Positions 10,391 to 29,144 of a stretch of 64,000 nucleotides of DNA are shown piece by piece. Made by a program: the position numbers and the translations under genes. Under the pieces are notes generated by a model. The model saw nothing but the letters and a program-made list of their open reading frames with translations. It did no database searches and was not told the DNA's origin. Origin of the DNA: Lutjanus erythropterus. Taxonomy: Eukaryota; Chordata; Actinopteri; Lutjaniformes; Lutjanidae. Numbering within the stretch: position 1 is the first letter of the stretch; each line of letters begins with the position of its first letter. The stretch is from the NCBI GenBank assembly GCA_020091685.1, contig CM034594.1:32980433-33044432 (forward strand), read 5' to 3'.

Positions 10391-10989
10391 GTATCTGTTC
10401 CTACCATATCAGATGTCAGTACCAGAGAACACTGACTGCACACTTGAGCTCCCAGGGTCGACGAAGAAAGTTCACCCACCTGGATCAGAAAAGGACAGGA
10501 TGTCCAGCCTAAGACCAATGCTGACAGATGGTTATGGCGTCTTGTCAGATGGAGTTTGGACACCGTGTTACTACCTCCCTGCATGACTGGTGGCTACAAT
10601 CCCCAAAGTCAACCTCCACGCCCCATCCTCTTAATCCAACAGATCTGCTTTCAGAGCCACCACCACCCCAATGCTTACTCATGGTGGGAACTGACTTGAC
10701 CACTGTCACCTTACAGCAAGTATCTTTGATCACTTTCCATCAGTTACGCTGGCTCACCGATTGTTACCACATTCAACAATTATTTACCCTTTTTGCTGAT
10801 ATGAAAATAAATTGGCTTCACAAATCAATCGTGGCAAAGACCTAAAAAACCTTTCTTTCATAATGAATGCCATGGACCTTTCTCAGGTGTTTTGTTATTT
10901 GAATTTGGACCGTCGTGTCTGAGCGTTGCTCAGGCGGTTCAGTGTTCTCACTGTGGCCTCACACAGCAGTGGTCAGGTTGGACTCCACG
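10391..10989 (+). other. Unique 3' segment after the minisatellite
   Basis: Non-repetitive sequence between the two arrays, ending the putative captured transcript. No recognisable protein. The segment 10,830-10,990 has a partly similar counterpart at 12,570-12,775 ('gcaaagacctaaaaa', 'cactgtggcc', 'ctcaatctatg'), so the second array is bounded by related direct repeats. Confidence 0.45.
10806..10811 (+). terminator. AATAAA polyadenylation signal
   Basis: Canonical hexamer in a T/A-rich setting downstream of the kinase relic and minisatellite, on the kinase strand. It could be the 3' end signal of a transcript running kinase, minisatellite, tail. No transcript evidence is available. Confidence 0.4.
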
Positions 10990-12775
10990 CCTCAATCTAT
11001 GTATGTAGTTTCTATACAGTGTTGGTGATTTTCTCGGGTGCTCGGTTTCTCCCATAACGAAAAAACAACCCTTCAGGTCTTGCATCGCATGCAGGACCTG
11101 AAACTCTACCGTGTTGGTGTGGATTTTCTCCGGTGCTCGGTTTCTCCCATAACGAAAAAACAACCCCTTCAGGTCTTGCATCGCATGCAGGACCTGAAGG
11201 CACCTCCGTGTTGGTGTGGATTTTCTCCGGTGCTCGGTTTCTCCCATTGAAAAACAACCCTTCAGGTCTTGCATCGCATGCAAGACCTGAAATTCCTACC
11301 ACGTGTTGGTGTGGGTTTTCTCGGTGCTCGGTTTTCTCCATAACACAAAAAGCAACAAAAAAACAAACAAAAAACTCTAACCAACCCCTTCAGGTCTTTT
11401 CGCATGCAACTGCGGCAATTAAATGACCATCTACCACTTTCCCTGGCCCTTAGAAATGAATGAAATCCCTTCACATGGCAGACATCAACCTTTTTTCACT
11501 GTGCCATCCTTCTTCACATCATGAGCAACCATGATTAAATGACCATCTATGCCTATCTCCCCGACTTCTTTTAACATCTTGATACACACCACATTCATCT
11601 TGAAGAAACAATTTAATCGGCTGACAAACCATCGCACCTTCCATCTCACCTGACCTGTCGTGGGTCCCAGTCTCAATCTATGCTGAATGGAGTTTCTATA
11701 CTCCGTGTTGGTGTGGATTTTCTCCGGTGCTCGGTTTTCTCATAACACAAAAAGCAACAAAAAAACAAACAAAAAAACAACAACCCCTTCAGGTCTTGCA
11801 TCGCATGCAACTGCTGCAATTAAATGACCATCTACCACTTTGGCCCCAGAAATGAATGAAATCCCTTCACATGGCAGACATCAACCCCTTTTCACTGTGC
11901 CATCCTTCTTCATCATGAGGAACTGCCATGATTAAATGACCATCTATGCCTATCTCCCCGACTTCTTTAACATCTTGATACACACCACATTCATCTTGAA
12001 GAAACAATTTAATCGGCTGACAAACCATCGCACCTTCCATCTCCACCTGACCTGTCGTGAGTCCCAGTCTCAATCTATGCTGTATGGAGTTTCTATACTC
12101 CACCGTGTTGGTGTGGATTTTCTCCGGTGCTCGGTTTCTCCCATAACGAAAAAACAACCCCTTCAGGTCTTGCATCGCATGCAAGACCTGAAGACCGTGT
12201 GTGGGTTTTCTCCGGTGCTCGGTTTCTCCCATAACACAAAAAGCAACAAAAAAAACTAACAAAAAAAACTCTAACCAACCCCTTCAGGTCTTGCATCGCA
12301 TGCAACTGCGGCAATTAAATGACCATCTACCACTTTCCTGGCCCTTGAAATGAATGAAATCCTTCACATAGCAGACATCAACCCCTTTCACTGTGCCACC
12401 CTTCTTCATCATGAGCAACTGCCATGATTAAATGACCATCTGCCTATCTCCCCGACTTCTTTTAACATCTTGATACACACCACATTCATCTTGAAGGAAA
12501 CAATTTAATCGGCTGAAAACATCGCACCTTCCATCTCACCTGACCTGTCGTAGGTCAAATGAGGTGGAGCGTCATGCAAAGACCTAAAAACTTGTCTTCC
12601 CTCAGGGCGACTGCCATCAATAGACTTTTCTCACAGTGGAGTTTGTGTTCCATTTAGGTGTCTATGAGCCACATCTGACAAGTCAAACTGTCCACTGTGA
12701 GGCGTCCAGCTACCGAAGCTCAGTGTTTTATCACTGTGGCCAGCCTCAATCTATGCTGTATGGAGTTTCTATACT
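10990..12775 (+). repeat. Hairpin-bearing tandem array with higher-order units
   Basis: Units of about 93-96 bp read 'gtgttggtgtggattttctc', 'cggtgctcggtttctcccat', 'aacgaaaaaacaacccc' and then a palindrome built on CTTCAGGTCTTGCAT. Copies lie at 11,020-11,345, 11,700-11,800 and 12,100-12,300. They alternate with a unit of about 300 bp ('gcaattaaatgaccatctac' to 'acctgacctgtcg'), seen three times (from about 11,400, 11,810 and 12,305). The landmark 'caatctatg' recurs at 10,993, 11,674, 12,071 and 12,747. The phrase 'gggttttctccggtgctcgg' resembles a very common vertebrate dispersed-repeat motif. Minus-strand open frames of 109-131 residues are products of this repetition. Confidence 0.85.
12161..12193. 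repeat. Perfect 15-bp hairpin, best example in array
   Basis: CTTCAGGTCTTGCAT, then the three-base loop CGC, then the exact reverse complement ATGCAAGACCTGAAG. Near-identical hairpins with zero to one arm mismatch lie at 11,071-11,103, 11,167-11,199 and 11,260-11,291. In three other places (11,389, 11,787 and 12,286) the second arm is replaced by 'caactg', which starts the long unit. Confidence 0.9.
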
Positions 12776-13157
12776 ATACTATAAAATAAAATAGAAAAAA
12801 AAATAAATAAATAAATGTAATTTTTAAAAAAATTAAAACATGTTTCTTGTATGTTGTGTTTTAAATAGTTATAAATACTAAGCTCAAGTTGACTTTAAAA
12901 GAAATGTTGGCATGTGTGCATTAAAGCTGACAAACCCTGGGCTGAGCATGCTGCATTAGCTGAACTCTTTTTAAGATTCTTTGTCTGATAATTCCATTTT
13001 ATGGCAACTTTTCCCAGAGGTTTCTGACACTGAGTCAGGTCTCACCGACAGAACATGCAGCTGCACTAGTACACTAGTAGAACAGCCAGTAGGAACACCC
13101 GTTTGAGAAGACCTGTGACTGGTTTAAATCTACCATCACGGGCCAGATTCTCTAAAG
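12776..13157. other. AT-rich segment before the right arm
   Basis: An A/T-rich tract (12,780-12,840) with AAAT-type repeats, then about 300 bp with no recognised feature, up to the inner end of the right arm. Confidence 0.4.
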
Positions 13158-14660
13158 CAGGGTCCCTAACTGGCAGACCAGCGATCCAAGTCCGGACCAC
13201 ATGCTGTCCTATATGGACCCGGACCTATAACCAATAAATTATGAAGAGATTTTAAATTTTGACGGCACCTTATATTTTAACTGGTGGCGACTTTTCTAGT
13301 CTTTCGGCGCTGGTTTAGTGATCAGAAAGCGCAGACCAACTGCAGAGAAGCTGCGTGGAGGAGACTGTTGTTAATGACGGAGTTTATTACAACAGTCGAA
13401 CTAACGTGATGACATCGACACCAACCAGATGCACTTATAAAATTAAACAACTGTATAAAGAGGCCTAAACGTAAACAGGAGAGTCTGTGTTTCTCTGTGA
13501 GAAACTTTCAGATCTTCTCACAGCAGAGTGAACAGGTGAGGGAGAGAGGAGGGCAGACTGATCACTAATCAATCACTGATACCGTCGTTCTCTCGGACTG
13601 ATTAAAAATAAAAATGCCAAAATGGTGACAAACCAAACCTGGATGTCCACACAAATAAAGTCTTTATGTGAAACACTGCAGAGTTTAACATCGTGCTGTT
13701 TACAGACAGTCTGCTGTCTGTAGTTTGACAGAGAGACAGAGGGCGTGTCTAGAAGGGAACCTAGACCCTTGAAGTCATGCGAAGTTTGATTATTTTAGTA
13801 GAAATAGAACAAATAAAGAGTTACCTTCTAGACACGACCGAAAAAGGTGCGCGCTCCAAAAAAGAAAATCATGTAGTGGTGCGATGTTTTTAATGTGGCG
13901 GGCCGCCATAAATAAAACACTTTCACTGATCCAAGAGTCACTGAAACACTGATCACTGACCTGCTGTGATGGAAAAAATACTCACATTCTTTACTTAGGT
14001 ATTTTTACATTGTGGTAGTGTTTTTACTTAATTACAGTTTAAATATTTTGCATGTTATTGTTTGAAAAATCAACATTTTTATTGCTGTTGTTGTACTTAA
14101 TGGTATTCTTATTGTTATTTTTGATGACTAAATACAGACCTGCAAACTCCTAAGAGGAGAAAAAGGTGTCATGTTGGTAAACCAGTCCTCTGTCCTCTGG
14201 GGTCTGGGAGTCTGTCCTGCTCCAGAAGACAAATGCTGTGATTTTAACATGTTAACAAAACATTCTGGTGACTGTTTCAGTTAAAAGAGTTAGTTCACTC
14301 TTCTGTTTGTGGTTTCTGCAAACATTACTACCTTTACTTTTACCTTTGTGCTAAAGTAAAGTAAATACAGTAAAAGTAAATCTACATTAAAAGTAAAGTT
14401 ACTTTTCTGAATATATTTACTTAAGCAATTTATAGTTGTTCATTTAATAGACCTGTCTTATTTTCTATTTTGTATATTACCATTTTTCTTAAATAAAACA
14501 AAAGTAATGTAATAGAAAAAATGCAGAACACAATATTCTTATCTGATTACTTGATTAATCAGCAGAATAATCGATAGATTATGCTTTAATTTTACTGGTT
14601 CGGCCCACTTGAGATCAAATTGGGCTGTTTGTGGCCCTGAACTAAATGAATTTGACACTG
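13158..14660 (-). repeat. Right arm of giant inverted repeat (hAT-like)
   Basis: It starts CAGGGTCCCTAACTGGC at the inner end and finishes with a diverged 'gaatttgacactg' at the outer end. It is the reverse complement of 5,314-6,853 over about 1.5 kb, including the 20-bp nested inverted repeat. The outer terminus has lost part of the GGGG run that the left arm keeps. Confidence 0.8.
13741..13839. repeat. Small inverted repeat nested in right arm
   Basis: Counterpart of 6,147-6,270: 'gtgtctagaagggaac' at 13,745-13,760 faces 'gttaccttctagacacgacc' at 13,820-13,839. The loop is about 25 bp shorter than in the left arm. Confidence 0.75.
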
Positions 14661-14801
14661 ATATACACGTTGATACAACTATGACACTTCTTCAGTGTAT
14701 ATCACTCTCATAACACAAGTTAGACATTATGATGTTCTGGACCTTTGCTTTGGGAAATTTTCTCTAACTGGACCTCTTTGAATTTTAGTTGAATACCCCT
14801 G
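14661..14801. mobile_element. hAT-like 3' terminus outside the right arm
   Basis: The stretch 'gggaaattttctctaactgg' followed by 'cctctttgaattttagttga' and ATACCCCTG resembles the opposite end of a hAT element with CAGGGG/CCCCTG termini. It raises an alternative outer boundary for the large structure (5,314-14,801). No matching 8-bp duplication is visible (ATCTAGAT against CCCTAAAG). Confidence 0.4.
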
Positions 14802-15178
14802 CCCTAAAGAAACAAGTTTTAGCCATACTTACCACCTACTGTCCTGATTTTCCCAGGGTCACATTTCTCCCGTAATTCTCCCAATCTCTGAAAATGTTTC
14901 ACACCTTTTTTTTTTTTTTCTTTTAGTTATCACAACCTTTTTCTGGCACTGTGCAGAGTGCCACAAAGACCACAACTCTAAAAATCTGCTGAACACAGCT
15001 ACAAAAAAAAAATCATTTCATGATTTGGAAGCAAATATATGCTTGCAGTTTGCGCTCTACAGTGAGTGACAAATGGAGAAAGAAATGGAGAGCACAAAGA
15101 GGCAGAACTACTCGCAAATTTCTTTAGACAAGACCAATTCCTGTTTCTTACGGAAGGTTTTAAAGGAAAAGGACACAA
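14802..15178. other. Non-coding, nothing recognised
   Basis: Contains a T-run near 14,908-14,920 and an A-run near 15,003. No exon of the downstream WD40 gene was identified. Confidence 0.4.
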
Positions 15179-15318
15179 CATTTTCAGTATAATGTCGCAG
15201 TAACGTCGTGGCAACCTAACGTTTTAAGTGCAATGTTGCAGTAATGTTGCAGAAACTGGAATGCAACATTTTAAGTGTAATATTGTAGTCACGTTGCTGC
15301 AACCTAATGTTTTAAACT
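15179..15318 (+). repeat. Three tandem copies of a ~45-bp unit
   Basis: Units starting 'acattttcagtataatgtc', 'acgttttaagtgcaatgttg' and 'acattttaagtgtaatattg' each continue with a 'cagtaacgttg...gcaaccta' type end. They read as an imperfect tandem triplication rich in 'aatgttgcagtaa' words. Confidence 0.7.
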
Positions 15319-15632
15319 ACTTCTTAAAGGTTGTGTGTGATCTGTAACATAGGCTTTATCTGTTAGAAAACTAGACCACACTTGCTTCTAAAGAGGAGAT
15401 GATCAAAATGTTGCACTGCTTTTGCCAGTTTTTGAGGTAAACTTTGAAGCTTTAACACATCTACACAGTTAGTTAAAACACACTGAAGTTCTTGGAAATG
15501 TAATACACTGGCCTCTATCATTTCTTGTGCAAACAAAGACAGAAATCCTTCAAATGGACTCAGTCATGGCTGAAATGGAAATAAAATTGCTGTCGCCTGT
15601 TGACCTGCAAACTCATTTTGACATGGCTTTGA

Positions 15633-23486
<7,854 letters not shown>

Positions 23487-23818
23487 GCTGAAACTGTATT
23501 GATCGCAATGGGAAAACTGGGTCATGGCAGCACCCAATGCCATGAAGACAGAGCAAGGAAACATTTCATAGAATGAAATAATGGAGAGAATTAGGTGCAT
23601 ATACACTCTATTTCTGTGCACACCATCCACCTGACAGGTGTAGCACACAGATGCTGATTAAACAGCAGGATTATTGTTACATATTTGTTTCATACATATG
23701 AGATCAAATTGCAAATCTATGATTATATTCATCAGGTCAAATGTTAATACATTATAGAGCTGCCCATGTATTATTCTATGACTAGTTCCAAAACTACAAA
23801 CTATGGTTTTACTTTTAC

Positions 23819-23824
23819 ATTAAA
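23819..23824 (+). terminator. ATTAAA poly(A) signal candidate of WD40 gene
   Basis: Variant hexamer 333 bp after the stop codon, in an AT-rich context. No better AATAAA lies between it and the stop codon. Confidence 0.35.
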
Positions 23825-24360
23825 ATGTTACTCCAGTAACCCAGTCTGTGCCTTTTAACATAGAGCTTGTGCTAGTAGCCCTATTGCTGTTAAGCTATTA
23901 CACATCACACCAAAAGGAGACCTTCAGATGTAGCTTTATGTTAAGTTGCTGGTGACATTGAATTAAGTGCAAGTTGAAAGCGTGAGTTGATAATGTTCAG
24001 TGAAAAGGTTGCATGTATTGTGTTGCTTTGCAGACTGTGTGGTGAGGACTGGGTGGAGCAAAGGGCCACTCGTCCACTGATAGCTGCTGAGCTTTGGAGG
24101 AGAGAGCCGGGGACAGAACAGAGTTGTACCCCGAGTTGTATCGGCTTTTGCTACTCCCTTCCTAATATTTTGTCTTGGTTTTATTTATTGAAGAAGACGT
24201 CAATAGATTATGTCCTAATTTTTGTTATCATAAATTACTTTTTATTAAGTTTTTGTCTTGTTTTTCGTAAGTGAAAAAAATACTATTGACAAAAACTATG
24301 AAGAAATTTATAAGTGAACGAAATGAACAGTTTTGCCTCTGACTAGTTCTTATTGCCTTC

Positions 24361-24390
24361 GTTGGTTGGGTTGGGTTGGGTTGGTTTGGG
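24361..24390 (+). repeat. (GGTTG)n short tandem repeat
   Basis: About five imperfect GGTTG units. Confidence 0.75.
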
Positions 24391-26039
24391 CATGAGGAGT
24401 GATTAGGTAAGGTGGGTCATGACTTTGCTCTACTGTCATAAAAAGTAGGTATCTGTAGCACTGAAACAGACATAGTTCAACTCCTAACAAATTTCTTTTT
24501 TCAAGATTAGACTGCACATTTTAGAGTGTCCTTTTATTGTGACCAGTTCAAAACACCCCTGTGCAATAATCCTGCTGTTTAATCCGCATCTCTACATGCC
24601 ACACCTGTTAGGTGGATGGATTATCCTGGCAAAGAGCAGTGCTCATTAACCTGGAATTTGACAGATTTGTGGACATATTTTGACAGAAATAAACCTTTTG
24701 TGTGCTTAGAAGAAGTCTTTAATCTTTTCACTTCAACTCATGAAAAACGGGAGCAAAAACAAAAGTGTTTCATTTATATTTTTGTTGAGTGTATAATTAT
24801 ACCCAAATGGCTTTTTCAACATCAGACCATGTGAAGTAAAACAATGCATGAATGAAAGTGTGACAATACCTGAAATGATTTCATTAAAGACTGCATGAAT
24901 GCCCTTGGTAGGTTTTGCAGCTGCTCGCGTTAAAAAAGGGAACGTGGTAACCTGTTTTCCAGTGTGCTATTCCACAAAATTGCTCTTATTTGCATTTTCA
25001 AAACACACACAGGTAACACACAAGTGAAAAGGGGTCTGGAACTTGTCACCATTACAACAGAGCGCCAATGATAATTTTGAAATTCATGACCTCCAACTGT
25101 GAGGAAGATTAGCACATTTTGTTTAATATCCCTGAGAATAAATCGGACCAATTTAGTGAGTGATTTTCTACAAAAACTCACAATGATTGAAGCCACAAAA
25201 AGGCTGATCTTAAATGATTACAACCTTGCCTAATATTTACAGGTGCAGTAACTGATTCTAGAGATATTTACTTCATTGTTGAGTCAAATTCTGATGTTTT
25301 GGCACAACAATCAAATATCTTACTCTTTTTAAGCTAAGCACGTCATAATTTCTACTGATACTGAACTTTAGTCCTTCATATTTTAAGTGGCTGTATTCAA
25401 TATTTTTTATATAAACACTGACTTCTTTTATGTGAAACTCACAGTGATAAAACCACAGAGAATTATTCCCTGACCCTGCAGTTCCCTTCAACTCTGAGCA
25501 TTACAGTAGGGATACTCCTGACAACTAATTTTCCTGTTGATGAAAACAGAATTTTAAATTTAGGGTAGTAGCCGACTGGGTCAACCAGGGCAGTTTGTTT
25601 TATTTCTGGCAATTAAATGTCGGTACATGTTGGGATGCTACTGAAAATGGCAACATGTGGACCATATCTTCCCACCAAATGAGGCTTTCAATAATTTGGA
25701 AGAAGAAGATGCTGTTCATAATATTTGGATACATGATACATGACGTGTTTCTCGTTTTATTCTATGTTTTTTTCGGCATCACACACTATAAAAAATATTA
25801 ATAATTTGTTTAACCGACTAGTATTTCTGGTGCCAACCAGTGAGGGCAGCAAAGCTTAATCAATTTGTCAACTAATCATGCACATCCATATTTGATAGCA
25901 TCTTTAGGCTCATTATTTTGACTTACTGGTTCGTAACTTTATTGTTTTTCTTCACTCCTGAGGCTCTCATAGTGTTGTTTTCAGTTTTTTCAGCATCTTT
26001 TTTCTGTGAAAAAGTACAAAATGTTCAACCGTAGTTCAG

Positions 26040-26225
26040 AGAGGTGACTGTGACATCAACGGTCAAAAGTAACTAATACTCTGAGTAGTTCTTGCAATGA
26101 ATACTTTGTACTTTTACTTCAGTATTTTTCCAACACCAGTACTTTTACTTGTAAGTGAGTATTATTTTAGCTATGTAACAGTACTTGTACTTGACTACAG
26201 ATTTTCAGTACTCTTTCCACCACTG
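26040..26225 (+). repeat. Dispersed repeat with 'tacttttactt' words, copy 1
   Basis: 'gtaactaatactctgagtag' through 'tttccaccactgg' matches 40,130-40,312 in order and orientation ('ccagtacttttactyg', 'atgtaacagyacttgtactt'). Confidence 0.75.
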
Positions 26226-28195
26226 GTTGTTTCCCAGTACTATTCATTTATTATTTGTAATAATAAACGTATGTATTCATTAAGATCCTGTGTCCATGTA
26301 GCATTTTTTCTCTGTCAGCAAATTGCTGGCAGGGTGTTGGGGAGCATTCCCATGAATCATGTTTACTGTGAGAGAGAAAAAAACCCCAAAAAACACTGCA
26401 CATAGGTTTGACATTAGCTAGTAAGCTAACTTAATGCTGCATTAACAGAGGGTCGACTTCACTAATAACAAGGAGCTTACAACACACAGGATGATGAAAG
26501 CACAACACTCACCAGCAACGTTCAGTGTGCAGCTGATCTGCTCCCACAACTGGGCTTTTCTGTCTCTGTTATGATGAGTTTCTGTCTGACATAAAGACAG
26601 ACTCACCCAAAACAAGCTTCTCCTCAATTTCCTTGGTTACCAAGGTGACGAGTCCCATCTAATATATGATTGGTCGAAGAAAAAGCGACAGCCACAATGC
26701 CAGCACCTATTTGAAAAGTTCAAAGACTTTCAACAAAAGGCGCACAAATAAGGCGGAGCATTCGGAAAAAAGACACTGGGCACAGCGCCTTTTCTCAAGG
26801 TGCTCCAATATTTCTGCATACGCTCTCTCCTGAGTGGGAACAACAAAAAGAGATGGTCTGATGCAGATGCTATGTGGACATGGGGTCTTAATAAACTTGC
26901 AAATACAGGCTGGCATAAAGAGAATTTAAAAATACTGAGCCAGGAAAGAGAAAACATATGTTATCCTGTGATTTCAGTCTTCAGGATATGATGAATTATC
27001 ATTTTTTAAATCAAATTAATCATATTTAAAAATGACATTGTAATGCTGATTTCTCTATTCTCTACCTGCTTTGTAACTTTCAATGATTAAAGAAAGTGAG
27101 ATATCTGACGCTGGAGTTCGCCACATTAAACACCGCCTGTCCAAGCTACAAAAGAGAGGACAGAGACTGTCATGGTGACTAATATACTAAATAGTGAGGG
27201 CAGTAATATTTTAAAGCACATGACAGTGGAGATTAGGTGTGCACTGTGTGAGTAAGAGAAACGTGAGATGTCAGCCACAGTCATGTTTGGCCAGTATAAA
27301 GTGTGACATATAATGAGGGAACGTGTTGTACATAGTGCACAATCATCCATCAAGTAAATTGTCACGGTGGTATTTAAATGCTGTTGGGTGACCGTTCATG
27401 GAAATCATACCCACGGAGATCTTGAAAACCTGTAATTTATCATCCTTTGTGCACAAACAAATAAACGCACACTCACCTGAACACTCCCCCTCTTCTCGCC
27501 GGGAACGTATGAGGGCATGCAATTTAATGTTAACAAACAATAATTACAGGAGTAACTCCAGGGAGGTTATACACACCACATTTATTTTTTGATTACACTA
27601 ACTATTTAGCACTCGGCCCTACCCTATAACCTAATTACCCACACAAAGTCAACGCCGTGGGACGTCTGAATTATGCAGGAATGCTCAGTGAATACAAGCA
27701 CCTTTACAGAGAGAAGGAGTAATTTTTGAAGCCAGAAATATTCTGGGTGGGAAACATTGCAATTATAGGTCACAGCTCTCCACAAATCCACGTGCTTCAG
27801 TTTCACCCTGGCTAGACAGAAACAGCCTGACGTTAGAGTGAAAATCCATCTTAGAAAACTGAAATCTATGATGGACTGTAGAAGCCATAATTTATTCTGG
27901 TCTTCTCACATACAGACATTCTCCTTTCACAAGCATATACTGTCACTTTCACATGTGTATATACTTAGACACTCACATGCATGTATTTTGTCTCTTTTTG
28001 TCTCATTGTTTTGGTTCCCAGTACATGGGAGAAGTTAGTGCTGAAGGCCGTCTGCCAGAAAACCTTTCTAACATGTAGCTAACGGACAGTTTTAACCCAA
28101 ACATGATCATTTCCTAAATAGTTTTGTTGCCTAAACCTGACAAAGTTGCGACTGAAAACTAAATTAATTTAAAAAAAAAATGATAATAAGTCAAT

Positions 28196-28290
28196 GAAAT
28201 CTAAAAAAAAAAAAAAAAAAGCCACAAATAAGCTTCACACAGGAGTCAAACCCCAGTATTTTCAGTGGAAGTCCTGTGCTTAACCCATTT
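28196..28290 (-). mobile_element. tRNA-like SINE fragment
   Basis: Minus-strand copy. A box B-like GGTTTGACTCC lies on the minus strand at 28,242-28,252, with the A-tail as an 18-T run (A on plus) at 28,203-28,220. The upstream box A is not clear. Could instead be part of the adjoining foldback element. Confidence 0.4.
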
Positions 28291-28880
28291 ATCCACCTCA
28301 ACCTGCTCCTGGTGTAGACAGGGCTTTCTGCCAGAAAGTCCTGAAGGGTAACTTCTACCATGTGCTGGTATCCATTACCTTTCACTGACACAGGAATTTC
28401 CTCCTTAAGCAGGAGCAGTTAAGGGGTAAAGGGTTAAGGGGAAACTTAACTTACATTGCTAAACAAAAATTAAAATAAATAATTCAACAAAGCGTAAAAA
28501 TAAATCAGCAATTCCAGAGAAACCAGCGACTCTTTAAGGCATGCTTCCATTTTTGTGAAACCTTTATTCTATTAGTGAAAAAATTTAAAAGGGGAGATTT
28601 CACTCCATTTTTCACATCTAGACCACATTGGATTGCATCCAGATCAAATCTGACAAATTCAAAAATGGGCTTGAAGTAGTGTAAAGCTTTACCTGAAATG
28701 TCTAACATGCTTTCACAACAGCAAGAGAAATGGAGGATTGGTCACTTAGAAATTTAAGTTAATTTTCCCTTAGCTGTCCTCTTAACTGCTCCAGTTGCTC
28801 CTGTTGGACTGGTAACTGATACCTGCACACAAGAAAAGCTAGCCTTCAGGACTGTCTGCCAGAAAGGAGAAAGGCTTTGG
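28290..28880. mobile_element. Foldback element with imperfect inverted arms
   Basis: 'aggagcagttaaggggtaaa' near 28,410 faces its diverged reverse complement ('cttagctgtcctcttaactg') near 28,770. Outside these, 'tttctgccagaaagtcctga' at 28,325 faces 'ttcaggactgtctgccagaa' at 28,846. The 300-bp centre has no coding potential. Confidence 0.55.
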
Positions 28881-29144
28881 GATGTCAGATGAAATAAAGA
28901 GCAACAACATCTCCGGTAGAAGCAGTTTGTGTTAGATTAATGGGTCAAATATGAGGGGGGTTTCTGGGAGACTGGGCTTTGACTACCATGTGAAACTTAT
29001 TTTTAGACTTAGTTGACATATTATCAGTTTTTTAACATTAGTTTCAGTTTTCTGTCAGTTTGGTTAAGTTCCGACAACAAAACTACTTGGTTGGGTTTAG
29101 GTAAAGATCATGTTTTGGGCTAAAATAGACGTTTATTACACATC

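Larger units (their letters stand above)
5314..14660. mobile_element. Giant inverted-repeat structure with HIPK-like kinase relic
   Basis: A 9,347-bp unit starts with CAGGGGTGTCAAACTC at 5,314 and ends with a diverged reverse complement of that sequence at 14,660. The 1.5-kb left and right arms are inverted copies of each other. CAGGGG-type ends are typical of hAT-superfamily elements, and the sequence following the terminus ('ggggccacaaacagcccaat') recurs in a separate remnant at 57,573. The 6.3-kb interior has no recognisable transposase. It contains a kinase pseudogene, two complex tandem arrays and a poly(A) signal. No 8-bp target duplication was found: the left flank is ATCTAGAT and the right flank ATATACAC. 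It may therefore be a composite of two inverted hAT elements, a foldback element, or the product of a local inversion or duplication. Confidence 0.7.
23825..28190. other. Intergenic, no gene recognised
   Basis: Open frames of 60-102 residues here lack splice sites and family resemblance. Contents: GGTTG repeat near 24,361, a dispersed repeat at 26,040-26,225 (both listed), and A/T-rich sequence. A segment at 26,700-26,830 has 'ggcgcacaaataaggcg' and 'cagcgccttttc' words that look repeat-derived, but I could not assign it. Confidence 0.45.

Noticed and set aside
10920-10990. tRNA-like gene ('ggcggttcagtgttctcact')
   Set aside because: No cloverleaf can be drawn and box A/B spacing is wrong; probably worn repeat sequence.
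11867-12262. 131-residue minus-strand open frame
   Set aside because: Produced by the hairpin array and its long unit; overlapping frames give similar peptides.
8671-12330. CRISPR array
   Set aside because: Vertebrate DNA; units are 93-116 bp without the short conserved repeat and unique spacer pattern, and no associated genes exist.
15391-15437. Possible extra WD40 exon ('aggagatgatcaaaatgttg...tttttgag' before GTAAAC)
   Set aside because: Weak acceptor and no blade motif; phase would fit only the alternative start of the next exon at 15,687.
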